The notes under the pieces: generated by a model
The model's input: the letters and a program-made list of their open reading frames with translations, nothing else
The model's database searches: none
What the model was told of the DNA's origin: nothing
In this document: positions 21,590 through 31,914 of the stretch, in pieces
Numbering within the stretch: position 1 is the first letter of the stretch
How the letters are laid out: every line of letters starts with the position of its first letter
Translations under genes and position numbers: made by a program
Assembly: GCA_022457065.1 (NCBI GenBank)
Contig: JAJGBQ010000001.1
Coordinates: 3,410,001 to 3,474,000 of the forward strand
Direction: 5' to 3'
Length of the DNA stretch: 64,000 bases
From: Curvularia sp. ZM96
Taxonomy: Eukaryota > Ascomycota > Dothideomycetes > Pleosporales > Pleosporaceae

Positions 21590-24500
21590 TGGAGATGATG
21601 TAAAGCTACAATTTTTGTGAAATCGCAATGAGCCTCTACGTGGTGTGATGGAGTTTGTCAGGTGAATAGCGGCGCAAGAGCTTGGTTCCACATATTCCCC
21701 CTCGGTTTCGCTTTTGACGCGGAGTTCATGCGGTCTGCTCTTGTTTCAGTCGTTAGGTGTTTTCTCAGTTGGAAATAGAACCAAATAATATATACCCAAA
21801 GCTAATCTATTCAATGTCGTTACGAGTGTGAACGACTGTTCTTAAGCAATCATATAGATTCACCACAACAAATATGCCTTCCTCCATTAATCTGATGCTT
21901 CTTCTTCAACTGCGTATTTCACGCATTGTCTCATTGGAAGGCTGGTGGGGATACGTTCCTAAGAGACCTTCTCTTTGTTCACCCCGCTCATAGTTTTCGA
22001 AATATTAATCTACATGACACCCTTGACAACCCCATGGTCCGTGTATTACCACGCACCAATATTCCATAGGAGGATACCGGAGAATACTCCAGACTATCTA
22101 TCCACATACGTGTGCCAAGACATGTCATTTGATAAGCAAATGCATTTAAGTTCCTGAGACGACCCGAGCGCCTTGTGGCTGAGGCAAATAAAGGTTAATG
22201 TTTTCTTTACATAACGGCAGCTCAACGAGGCTAGAAGGGCCGAGAAAGCTGGGAAGTTTCGGTATGTGGGGAAACGATGTGGGGGAGAAAGGTGTGTTTG
22301 GTTGAGTGATTGGGTTCATATTGGCGTTGAATGTACACCTTCTGTAAGGAGGAAGTCGGGTATAAGTAAATAAGCTTCGATTCAAGAGGAGATGTTACTA
22401 GAAGTCGGTAATTTGTATTTGCGCATGCGACAATGTCGCGTTCAAGCACTGCTAAAGGACAGTGGGTTAGAGCAATGCTAGAGGATGTAATGCAATTCAT
22501 GCCTATCGAGTGAAGCAGCCACCGAACCAATGCGAAGCGAATAGCAAGGCTAGTATGAGAGCAACATGGAAAAGTGATGTCATGCGCATGTTGTTCCCCA
22601 TCGTTACGTTGCAATCAGGCTCGTAAGCCTGAAAGATTTCCTCTACAGGCGATTCAAGTGCATATTAGCGATTAATGAGCCGAGAAATAGTAAATTCAAT
22701 ACTTCCTGTATTTCCTTGTATCTAACCTTTTCTCATTAAGACCCACATCAATAGTCAGCAAATATATAGGTAAGAACTTCTAGTATTATTCGTTTCCATC
22801 CGCAAAAACTATATATGCTCTGCTATACTTATGGGGATTAGCAGAGAATAGAGACTGGTCTTTCAAATTATCTTGCGCAAGTGAATGCGGCATCCTTAAA
22901 ACGTCATTTGAGCCTTCCGAAAATCATAGAGGCAGCTTGATAAGGCCAGTGTGTTCGAATGAATTAGGACTTTACATGTTCTATTGTCTAGAAATCTCTG
23001 TCCTGATTTTGCGCTTTAGCAGCCGCGGTTGCCAGAGGAATGATGTGAATGGCTGGGGCAATGGCGCATATACCGTCAAGTTAGGAGACATATTGAGCGC
23101 AATTGCGGGCGACTTCTGCATCAGTTGGCAAACTTTGTTCGATATGAACTGAAATGTTATTGATGATTTCAACCGCATCTACCCAGGCCAGATGATTGAG
23201 GTCCCATGTTCTTTCAACAACTGATGATTCTTGTTTGTAAGTACTTGGAATTCTGTATGACAGGTAGAAGAGTCTTGGTATCTAATATTTTACTACACAG
23301 ATTCTTGATAGATTAAAGGCTTCGAAAACATAATTTCTGGTGAAGTCTTAGTACATAGGTTTTCTGAGCGAGGCCTAGACAAGCTAAGGGGGTACTCCTT
23401 CCTGTGCATAAAAACAGGCTTCACTGTATATAGCGTTGTAGTCTTCCTTCAACTATTTATAATGCAAAAAAATACATTCAAACAGTAATGCATGCTTCAA
23501 AGCGTCGTGAAATGTCTCGATGATCGTAAAGCTAGACTCTACCCACCTAAAGGTCTGGTTGCAAATTTTGGATTCCTTCTCCGCTAGTTTGAAGTACTAT
23601 CAACAGGGCACTTCAGTTGAGTGTAAGGATATCTTGCATGGTTCAGGACCGAGCGGTGTGCTGGCGAAGAGCCTTGGACCTATGTCCGAACTAAAATCAG
23701 AACTCATTGAGCGTCGCAGTTTGCCAAAAATGTGTAGGAAATGGTAGCAGCCTGCTAGTAAAAGAACTATCTAGTATCAAATTAATTGATACGCTAGATT
23801 CGAAGGATTATTATCTCAAATCTGCAGCTTATCAGGCATCAGTAAACTTCTCTATGTAGCGTCGCCTAGGACACTTGCAAAGTCTGCAGAAGTTTGCAAA
23901 TCTTGGCAGATAGAAACAATAAGGCATAGATCGGTTACTTTCCTATCGATGTAATAACAAAGGTGCAGGAAATCGGCTGCATTTATATTGCGTTGCTCTG
24001 AGCATGATACGAGAAATGAACGAATCAGGGGTTCACGCTGTGCAATACTCGAGTCCCACTTTTGGTCTGCCTTCTGATCTTGACGTAGCTTGTTCAAGTC
24101 TGAGATCGTCTCGAATGTATAATCTTTATTTCATGGCTAAGCGGCCAGCTACTACTCAGAATTTTCAAGTATAGTAGAACACATCGCTAAGACCGAAACA
24201 TGCGATATGAACTCGGAGACTCTACTTCTTGTAGAGATATAGCTTATTGTGCCCTCACAGGGCTTTGATGGGAGTCAATTTCCATTCCATGGGGGTAGGT
24301 CAGCAGGGAAAGCAAACAGAGCGTAACCAAGCTGCGCATCTCAATGCAGAAGGTAAGTTTATCATGGTGAGTACCTGTGAATGAAACGACGGTTTTTCAT
24401 CCAAATGTACGTATTAGTAAATCGCTGTATCTCTGCTATGCATAGTAGAATACATTACTAGACCCAACCGGGCTGCCTCCTAAAATGGCGTCTTCCTTCC

Positions 24501-25481
24501 TTGTTTCGAGAGTAATAAGAAGCCCTAGCTTTACTGGTACTACGTACCGTACGACGCCCACGAACGCGATTCGGCCAAATATTCTTAGACCCACATTAGC
24601 ACTTCCTACACTCCACGTACCAGAGACATTCTGCTTTGCAAAGGCTACATGATGTACAGACTCCGTAGCTTGTTCTCTCTCCTTCCCCCAGTCGTTTAGT
24701 CAAAGTGAAAAGAAGAAAACTCCTAGCACCACCCCGCACCACGGTTCCCCTACCCGTTCCATTTGTTTTGCCAAGAAAAGAAAAGCAAAACGCTGTAATC
24801 CAGAGCACAGACCACCCGGTCACTCCGTTCTGCCACGTGACTTTACACTTCTTTTTCATACCTCTACCTTCCTTTTTTTGCTGCTTTGCCTAGCCATAAA
24901 CAATGGGTCACGCGTCATGTCTCGCCTACACATTCCGTGGTTGAAAGTGGTCAAGTGGGTTTACCAAGGTCCTCGGTTTGAGGTTAGAGCAGAGTATGTA
25001 AGCGAGCCAGACAAATCAATGTTCCGGGTACCCGGGAAGGAGCGGAAGGACTGGATTTAGATTTGAATAGTTGAGTGATATTTGCATGGATGACAGAGAG
25101 AATGTCAGGATGGGGAAGGTGACAACGCGGGGAACGGGACAGGAAGAAGGTCGAAGTAGGAAAACGTTGGGTCTGGGGTTGAGCGTCGAGCATCAGAAAA
25201 TGGGACAGGCGAGATGAGGGGAGTACGCAGTGATCCTGTTTGGCTGTCAAAAATGATCAACATTTCTCCTTACTTGAATCACTCAATTGACAAAGCTGAC
25301 AGATTGGGGGTATAAACATTTTATACATTGCCTGTCGTCAGGAAAGGCAATCATTACACGTCAGATATCTAAGACATCTAGAATCGTTGAGATACTACAT
25401 AAAGAAAGCAGGCTCAATAGATTGAGCTGAAGGGTATCGAAGCACTATTTACTAAGTAACATGCGTTGGGGACGCAGATGC
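21590..25481. other. Gene-poor AT-richer gap with relics
   Basis: 3.9 kb between converging genes, lower in GC than the flanks. I find one recognisable relic (LysM, 23063-23224) and short ORFs, for instance at 23520-23747 (plus) and 23852-24097 (minus), that I cannot place. No terminal repeats were seen. Confidence 0.5.
23063..23224 (+). pseudogene. LysM (chitin-binding) domain relic
   Basis: Reads as a single LysM repeat: GAYTVKLGDILSAIAGDFC, then the WQTLFDMN helix, then IYPGQMIEVPC, matching the YTVxxGDTLxxIA ... NxxxxxxIYPGQxLxVPC pattern of fungal LysM proteins. An in-frame TGA at 23150-23152 interrupts it where the family usually has a residue after Asn; a TGG-to-TGA change would explain it. 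No start, signal peptide or further repeats can be read upstream. A true intact gene is unlikely. A short gene with an unusual splice across the TGA cannot be fully excluded. Confidence 0.5.
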
Positions 25482-27368
25482 TTAGAAAATACGGTTGAAG
25501 AAACGCTTCCATGCGGGCCAAGTGGCAATCTCGGCACGCTCCCTGTTAATAAGGTCCCAGTCAAGCTCACGGCGACCACTGTCGACGTCCATCTGAGCGG
25601 TGCGAAGCCATCCCTCGCGCTTCCAGAAGTAACCAGCAACCCAGAAGGCGGCAACCACGAAAATGGCAAGGTAAGACTCGAAGAACTGTGAGGCAGTTCC
25701 GGTCTTCTTGCCTTCTGGAAGATTAAGGGGAGAAACAGCAGTGTAGAACTAAGGCCTGTGTTAGTACATGCTTGTGTAGAAGAATTGAGGGTTTTTCGTA
25801 CCTGAGCCGCCAAGACCAAGAAAATGATGCCAAGTCCGATCCAGGAGCCGACAACACCACCAGCAGCCCTGAATGGAATCTCGTCAAGAGTGTGGCCGTG
25901 GTAAGCCCATGCCTTGCGGAAGCGAATGTGGGCCAAGCAGATGGAGCCCCAGGTGAACAGAGCAGCAAGACCGGAAAGGGCGACGAACCAGTTGAAGACA
26001 GTCGCACCAGTAGCAGCCAAGTTCATGTAGGCAAGAGGACCCCACATGAGGATGAACAGGACAGACCAGAGAGGACGTCCAGCACGGTCAACGTAGGTGA
26101 AGCACTTGGGAGCGTAGCCCTGATCAGCAAGAGCAGTAAGGGTACGGGAACCACCGTAGACACCGGACACACCGATGGAGACGACGGAGACGAGAATGAC
26201 GACGTTCATGAAGCTGTCGAAGCCAATGAGTCCGGCTTGCTTGCCAGTAATGACAAAGGGCGAGGTGTTTGCGTCGGTGGAGGAACCCATGAGGTCCGGA
26301 TGGTCGTACCTGACGAGAAGACCGACGAAGAAGAGACCGAGAATGTAGAAGAGGGTAATTCGCCAGAAGACTTGACGAATAGCACCTGGGAGGGACTTAA
26401 GAGGGTTCTTGGTCTCGGCAGCGGCCAAACCGACGAGCTCAGTACCAGAGAAAGAGAAAGCGGCAGTGACGAAAACACTGCAGAAACCCTTGAAACCGTT
26501 GTTGAATGCACCGGGATTGTACCACGTGCGAGCACCCCAGTATTCACTGTACAGGCCGTTTGAGGGACCTCCACCGAGGACCAGGACCAAGGCGATAATC
26601 ATGAAGACAACCGTGGCGCCAAGCTTGAGGCATGACGACCAGAACTCTTCTTCGGCATATCCCAGGGTACCCCATACGTTGATGAGAAAGATGAAGACCC
26701 AGAAAACGGTAATGAAGACTGCGACATTGACTGGTTTGGCACCATCCCAATATTGCACAGTGAGACCAGCGACAAGCAGTTCGAGCGGTAAGACAATGGC
26801 CCATTGGAAGACGTAGTTCCAGCCCATGGCGAAACCCCAGGAAGGATCGATAAAGCGAGTAGAGTAGGTGTAGAAACCACCAGAAACCGGGTACATGACA
26901 GCGAGTTCACCAAGAGCGTAGACTTGAGGTGACGTTAGTTCTAGTTTTGCGTGGAGCCAAGCAGGGCACACTCACCGACGTTGAAGATCATGACTCCCAT
27001 GATGGAAAAGTCAATGAGGAGAGTAGCGGGACCCTTTAACACGGTTGTGAGTGCTAGTTTCAAAAGAAGATGGCATCTTGGTATCGACTTACACCCCTGT
27101 GGAGGGCACCACCAGAACCGACGAAGAAACCAGCACCAATGGAACCACCAATGGCAATCATGTGAAGATGGCGGGTCTTCATGGACTTGTCGAGCTCAAT
27201 CAAGCCAGGGCCCTGAGGACGGCGTTGGAAAGACTGGAGGTTCAGACCATTGCGGGTCATGAAGTCCTCCTGCTCACGCCATTCGAGCGGTTCCTCGCGC
27301 GCCGACGCGACGGTAGGCTGAGAAACGGGGGCCTTCTCATCCGCCGGAAGGACCTTTTCGTGATCCAT
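25482..27368 (-). CDS. Amino-acid permease, fungal YAT/APC family
   Basis: Imports amino acids with protons across the plasma membrane. Four exons: 27368-27093, 27033-26976, 26922-25802 and 25748-25482 (introns 59, 53 and 53 bp), 573 residues, the usual length. Family blocks: soluble N-terminus, KTRHLHMIAIGGSIGAGFFVGSG at TM1, GPATLLIDFSIMG, ALGELAVMYPVSGGFYTYS, FIDPSWGFAMGWNY, FSGTELVGLAAAETKNP and a hydrophilic C-terminus ending RIF. The two 5' joins (HRG-GPAT and NV-VYALGE) and the last join (AAQ-FYTAVSP) restore the expected topology of 12 membrane segments. The start at 27368 was chosen because the upstream in-frame ATG at 27425 adds leader-like sequence. Substrate range cannot be read from sequence. 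Confidence 0.93.
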
Positions 27369-29980
27369 GATGGGTGGGTACGAGCAACTCTGCTGGAGAA
27401 GGCGAGTTGGGTTAAAGAGGGACAAGATGAGGGTTCGAGCAGACCCTGGGAGCGATGCTCTTTAATGCAAGTGCTGGATCAGCGGGAGGGGAGAGGGGAG
27501 CACTAGACATTTATCCCGCCGTGTTGGTGAAAGGGCTCTCGGAACAAACGACCAGGACCCTCGTCTGGCGCACATGCATGCAGCAACAGTGCACGAGCCG
27601 ACAGCTTGGCAACCCTCCACGACAGTGGCAGGCCGGGCATCCTGCTGATAGGCTGGCACGGCGTGTGGTTGGCTACAGGCACACGAGCAGAAGAAGCGTT
27701 CGGCGTAGCGGACAGGGCTAGCAGGGAGGGTGAGTTGGCACACCCCGCGGCGGCTCTTGGACGTAGCTTGGGATAGCTTGGGACCTCCCCACAAGAGCAA
27801 AGCGGCCGGTGGCGTCCAGGCTTCTGGGGCGCCATTTGCTCAGACGCGGCCGCTACGGCGGAGATTGAACCCAAAGCGGGCTGATAACGAGACCCAGTGA
27901 GTGTGTCTAGCAGTCTTCTAGCACCGTTTCCAGAACGTTGATTGCATTGCTGGGCCACCGGGTCCGGCCGTGGTTGGCTGCGCTTTGTGTCGGGACCGAC
28001 GCCGCATTCCTTGCCAGCTGCCTGTCCAGGGTGGGCTGCGAGAGGCGCAACGGGAGTGTCTTGTGTGCATGCGGTTACGGGGAGGGCGAGGGCGAGGGTG
28101 ATGATGGGCGCTGGCTCGTATAGACGGCTGTGGTGGATGTCTGGAGAAGCGTCTCACGTGTCTCCACTACCATGCGCACCTGCCTAATCAGGACTGGTGC
28201 CCCGGACACCCACCTTCTCTCCGCCCTCGGTTAGCCCGACAGGTCCAACCATCCAGTCTGTCGACAGCTGTACCGGTGGCGCGGCGAAGCGCCCTCGATG
28301 ATTCCCATTCCAATACCAAGCCAAGGCGGCCAGCAGCTGCGCTCACCCATCCACATCGACCTGCCTCTGTTGTTGCGGCGCGGGCTGCAGCGGACACCAC
28401 ACCGAGTGCAGTGTTACATTGCCTATCTAAAATCTTACCGAGACTCGCCCCTTTTGCTCGTTTCAGTTGCCCTCAGTTACTAGGCCCCCTTCCACTTCGA
28501 GCCCGCCGCCACCACTAACCCGGTTACCGACATCGTTATCAGCGCGCGTGGGGAATAACGCAATCCCAATCTCTGCTTAAAGAGGCGCGACATCGCTCCT
28601 GTGTCTTGGGCTCTCGAGGGCAAATGAGTCGTCCCACCGTGTCCTGATTCACTGTTGCTGATGATACCCGACCGTCCAATCGCTGCTGCTCGCCTGCTCC
28701 CTTCCCTAACGATCCTAGCTTAGGCTTTCCACCAAACCGGCCTGCATGTCTTGGACTCTTGGTGTCTTGGACTCTTGGATTCTTGGATTCCTATCTAGGT
28801 CGCTCTACCCGTCGTCAGGTTGGACACCTCGAGAATCCCGGCCGCCTGGCGACGCTGTAGACGCGCAACAGCACTCGGGACCCACGGCTCCGTTATCGCA
28901 GCGTATCAAATTCGAATTGCAAACGCTCGCTTGTCGGCTCTAGCCCTGCTCCACTGATAACCAGCTGTCTGAGCTTCACACCTTGGGGTGCCTCGATCCG
29001 CGTCTAGGATCCACCATGTCCACTTTTCTCCATTGTCCGCCAACCTCATCTTTCGCCGTACCCTCTCCCGCCAGCGACGTTGCTCGTCTAGAATTCGCCA
29101 GTAGCCATTGCCAATACAAACTACTGGATCAGGTCCAGGTCTAGCACCCCTAGCATGACCAGTTTGTGACATCCCCAACACGACGGTCCCTACGCTAGGC
29201 GCGTCTACCCACATTCTGGCCGTGGCACAGAGCACCGTACATGCTAGTAGAATCGCCGGTTGCACCGAATGCCTGGTTCATGACCCTCAGTCTACCGAGA
29301 ATAGCGCCTTGACGTGGTCCACTGTCTGTTATCGCAGCAAACTACGATCGGCAACGGGAGTAATCAAGGGCACATTTTTGCGCAATCTATTTGCTGACAC
29401 AAGATAAATGATTGGCTCCATCGACCGCGACTCGACGTCACCAACCTCGCCAAGCCGCCTTTCGGCCACCCTAACCAGGCTACACCCCTCAGTCTCTCTC
29501 GCTGGACGCAGCAATTATTCTTGCCACAGCGCGCCACCACAGCGCCCATGAGATGCGTAGCTTCGATCATATATGTGTAGGTGGCTTTTTTGGTGTACGC
29601 CACCGTGTACGTAAGGATTTATTCTAGCTCCACCGCAGCTGCTCTCCCCGCACGTCAGTGCACACAGTAGTGTACGCACAGAAAAACATCCAGGTTTACG
29701 ATCATCCATCAGCATACATTTAAAGCAGCATTCTAGAAAGACAACCGCCGCAGCCCACCAGGTTGTTCCCTGAAATTGACTCACTTGTTTTGTCCCGAAT
29801 AAGGTCATGCATATTGCAGCCGAACTCAGGACCTACCGCAGCCGATTCTAAGTGTGCTCGTATGACTAGCCATGCTGCTGCAGCAGCGGCGGCATCTACA
29901 AAGCTTGATTAGCTTAATGAGCCTTTTTAAGAATACCCCGCTCTTGTTCTCGCCGCTTTTCTTGTCTTTCTGTCACCTAA
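27369..29980. other. Intergenic region, no gene seen
   Basis: 2.6 kb, GC-rich near the permease and grading to mixed composition at the transposon. Contains a short imperfect TCTTGGACTCTTGG-type repeat at about 28747-28790. Overlapping ORFs on both strands have no recognisable family. Confidence 0.5.
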
Positions 29981-30056
29981 CAGATAACGTGGTTCACAAG
30001 TGGGCGGCCCACCCAAGTGAGCGGCCCATGCCCCACCAGCGCGTCAACGTCGACAC
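29981..30056 (+). repeat. Left terminal inverted repeat of the split Fot1-like element
   Basis: Starts CAGATAACGTGGTTC and includes GGGCGGCCCACCCAAG and a CGTCAACGTCGACAC tail. Matched by the inverse at 46556-46631 with about three differences. Confidence 0.9.
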
Positions 30057-30689
30057 TACAACGCGTTATGTCTCAACAACGTCGATATCTATTAACCTAT
30101 CCTAAATCAGATCTTCAGCTTGCTCTTTTTAATATCCAATCGCAACGTGTTCAAAGCCAAAGACGCGCTACCTCTATCTATAACGTGCCTCGAAGAACTT
30201 TATCGTACCGACGCGCTGGAAGACGCTCTCAACGCGACTGCGAACCGAAGTCAAAGCGCCTAAATAAGCTAGAAGAGGAGGCTATAGTTAAGCGTATTCT
30301 TGAAGAGTCTACGCGAGGATTTACGCCTACAAAGGCTAACGTTCAAGCAATAGCTAATAAACTATTGCATGAGCGGGAGGGTAACCCTGTTAGCAAGAAC
30401 TAGGTTAATAACTTTATTAAGAGAACTCCTAAGCTCCGTACGCGCTAGAGTCGTCCCTATAATCACCAGCGAGCCGCCTGCGAGGACCTAGCGGCTATCT
30501 AACGCTAGTTCGATCTAGTCGAGTTAATAAAGCAGAAGTAGGGTATTGTAGACGACGATATCTATAACTTTAATAAAACTAGCTTTATAATAGGTAAGAT
30601 TTTATTATAGTTAGTTATTATAGCCTTAGAAGAATATAGCAAAAAGAAGCAGATACAGCCAGGCAACTAATAGTAGGTTACTATAATCT

Positions 30690-31161
30690 TGTTACACGGG
30701 GGTTCGCTATACTCACCTAGTCTCGGTCCGGGTTAGGGCGAGACTTGTATAAAGTATTCCGTGCGATTGTTTTCTGGCGATTCGTAGTGGAGAGAAGTTA
30801 TAGGAGTTTAACCGAATAAAGTAATAATTAATTCTATGTAAAATAGAACAACTAAGTATCAATCTGTGTAAGAGAAGAACTTATAAGAGTTGACTACAAC
30901 GAATATAATAATGAAATTTAACCTATTCTTATATCTATTGCCTCTGGTCCTGCTATCCCGTCCATCCCATCTTGGCGGGAGGTTTGGGATGGCGCCGCCA
31001 TCCCTTCATGTACTGCCATCCCGGATAGTTAGTCTTGGCGGGATGGCACATCACGTGACTCCCAAGCCCCGCGATGGTTATTACCTTTTGACGTGGACGT
31101 GGTTGGTCCTCAACCTCGTTGCCCTGCGTCAAGGAGAGATCCTTCGCTGTTACTTGTAACA
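30690..31161 (-). repeat. 3' LTR of chromovirus copy 1
   Basis: 472 bp, starts TGTTACACGGGGGTTC on the plus strand and ends TACTTGTAACA. By eye 17 differences from the partner LTR, all transitions. Confidence 0.95.
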
Positions 31162-31178
31162 TTATCCCCCCTCTTAGG
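31162..31178 (-). other. Polypurine tract of chromovirus copy 1
   Basis: On the minus strand a purine-rich run (CCTAAGAGGGGGGATAA) ends directly at the 3' LTR, the position of the plus-strand primer of reverse transcription. An identical run abuts the 3' LTR of copy 2. Confidence 0.7.
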
Positions 31179-31233
31179 CGTATCGTCCCGATACCCTAGA
31201 CTATTGTTTTCCCGTGCCGTCTCGTGAGGCGTG

Positions 31234-31248
31234 GGCTATATATAAGGT
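31234..31248 (+). promoter_or_regulatory. TATA box for the antisense ORF of copy 1
   Basis: CTATATATAAGG lies about 60 bp upstream of the ATG at 31300, outside the LTR, between the polypurine tract and the ORF. Confidence 0.55.
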
Positions 31249-31299
31249 TAGTAGGCCCTGGGCTATTGTATCCGTCCCTTCCCTCTAGCCTTCCTAACC

Positions 31300-31914
31300 A
31301 TGCCTAAGGTCCCGTCTTCCTGTACCCGTGTTCGCGCTCAAAAGTCGAACGAAGAGCGTTATTCCCGTACTGATCGTGTAATAGAGCAAGGGAACGAGAT
31401 AACCTCCTATCGTTGCTCTCGGTGTGAGGAGAAGAACCTTCGTTGTTTCGTGGACACTGCAACTGGCCGTTGCGCTGGTTGTATTTCCGTGAAAGCTGAG
31501 TGCAGTTTGTTTGTTTCTGAGGAAGAGTGGGAGAAGGTTCAACAGGAGCGGGAGAAGAAGGAGCTTAAAGTTGCTCGAGCCGAGGAGGCCGCTGCGCGTC
31601 TTCGTCGTGAGCTCCTAGAGGTGAAGTCCCGGGAGCGTTCCTTCGCTCGTCGTGATCTCGCCGTCCTTGAGTTCTAGGATCGTGCGAAAGAGAAGGCCGA
31701 GGGGAGCTCTGCCCCTGGTACGAATTTTCTGTTAACTGGACTAACGCTATCCGGACCCTCGACTGACCTGGGCTGGTTACAGGCTGATTCTTCTTCTTTC
31801 GATCCTTTGTCTCTTAATTTCTTCCTTTCCTACGAGAATCTAGTTCTCGCTTCTCTGGGTGCTTCCGATGGTACTCACGTACTAGTGACTTGTAGTTCGT
31901 TAGATTTCCTTTAG
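31300..31914 (+). pseudogene. Antisense accessory ORF of copy 1: Zn(II)2Cys6-like cluster plus coiled coil
   Basis: Opposite in strand to gag-pol. Open for 125 codons (31300-31677). The TAG at 31675 stands where copy 2 has a Gln codon, and the frame then continues to TAG 31912, giving about 204 codons. The Cys spacing is C-x2-C-x6-C-x8-C-x2-C-x6-C (RCSRCEEKNLRC, then GRCAGC), exactly that of Gal4-type binuclear zinc clusters. A Glu/Lys/Arg/Leu-rich helix (EEEWEKVQQEREKKELKVAR) follows, predicted coiled coil as in many Gal4-type dimerisation regions. The 3' end overlaps the chromodomain codons of pol on the other strand. It has its own TATA box. DNA binding and any function are inference; it could also be a captured host gene fragment. 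Confidence 0.65.
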
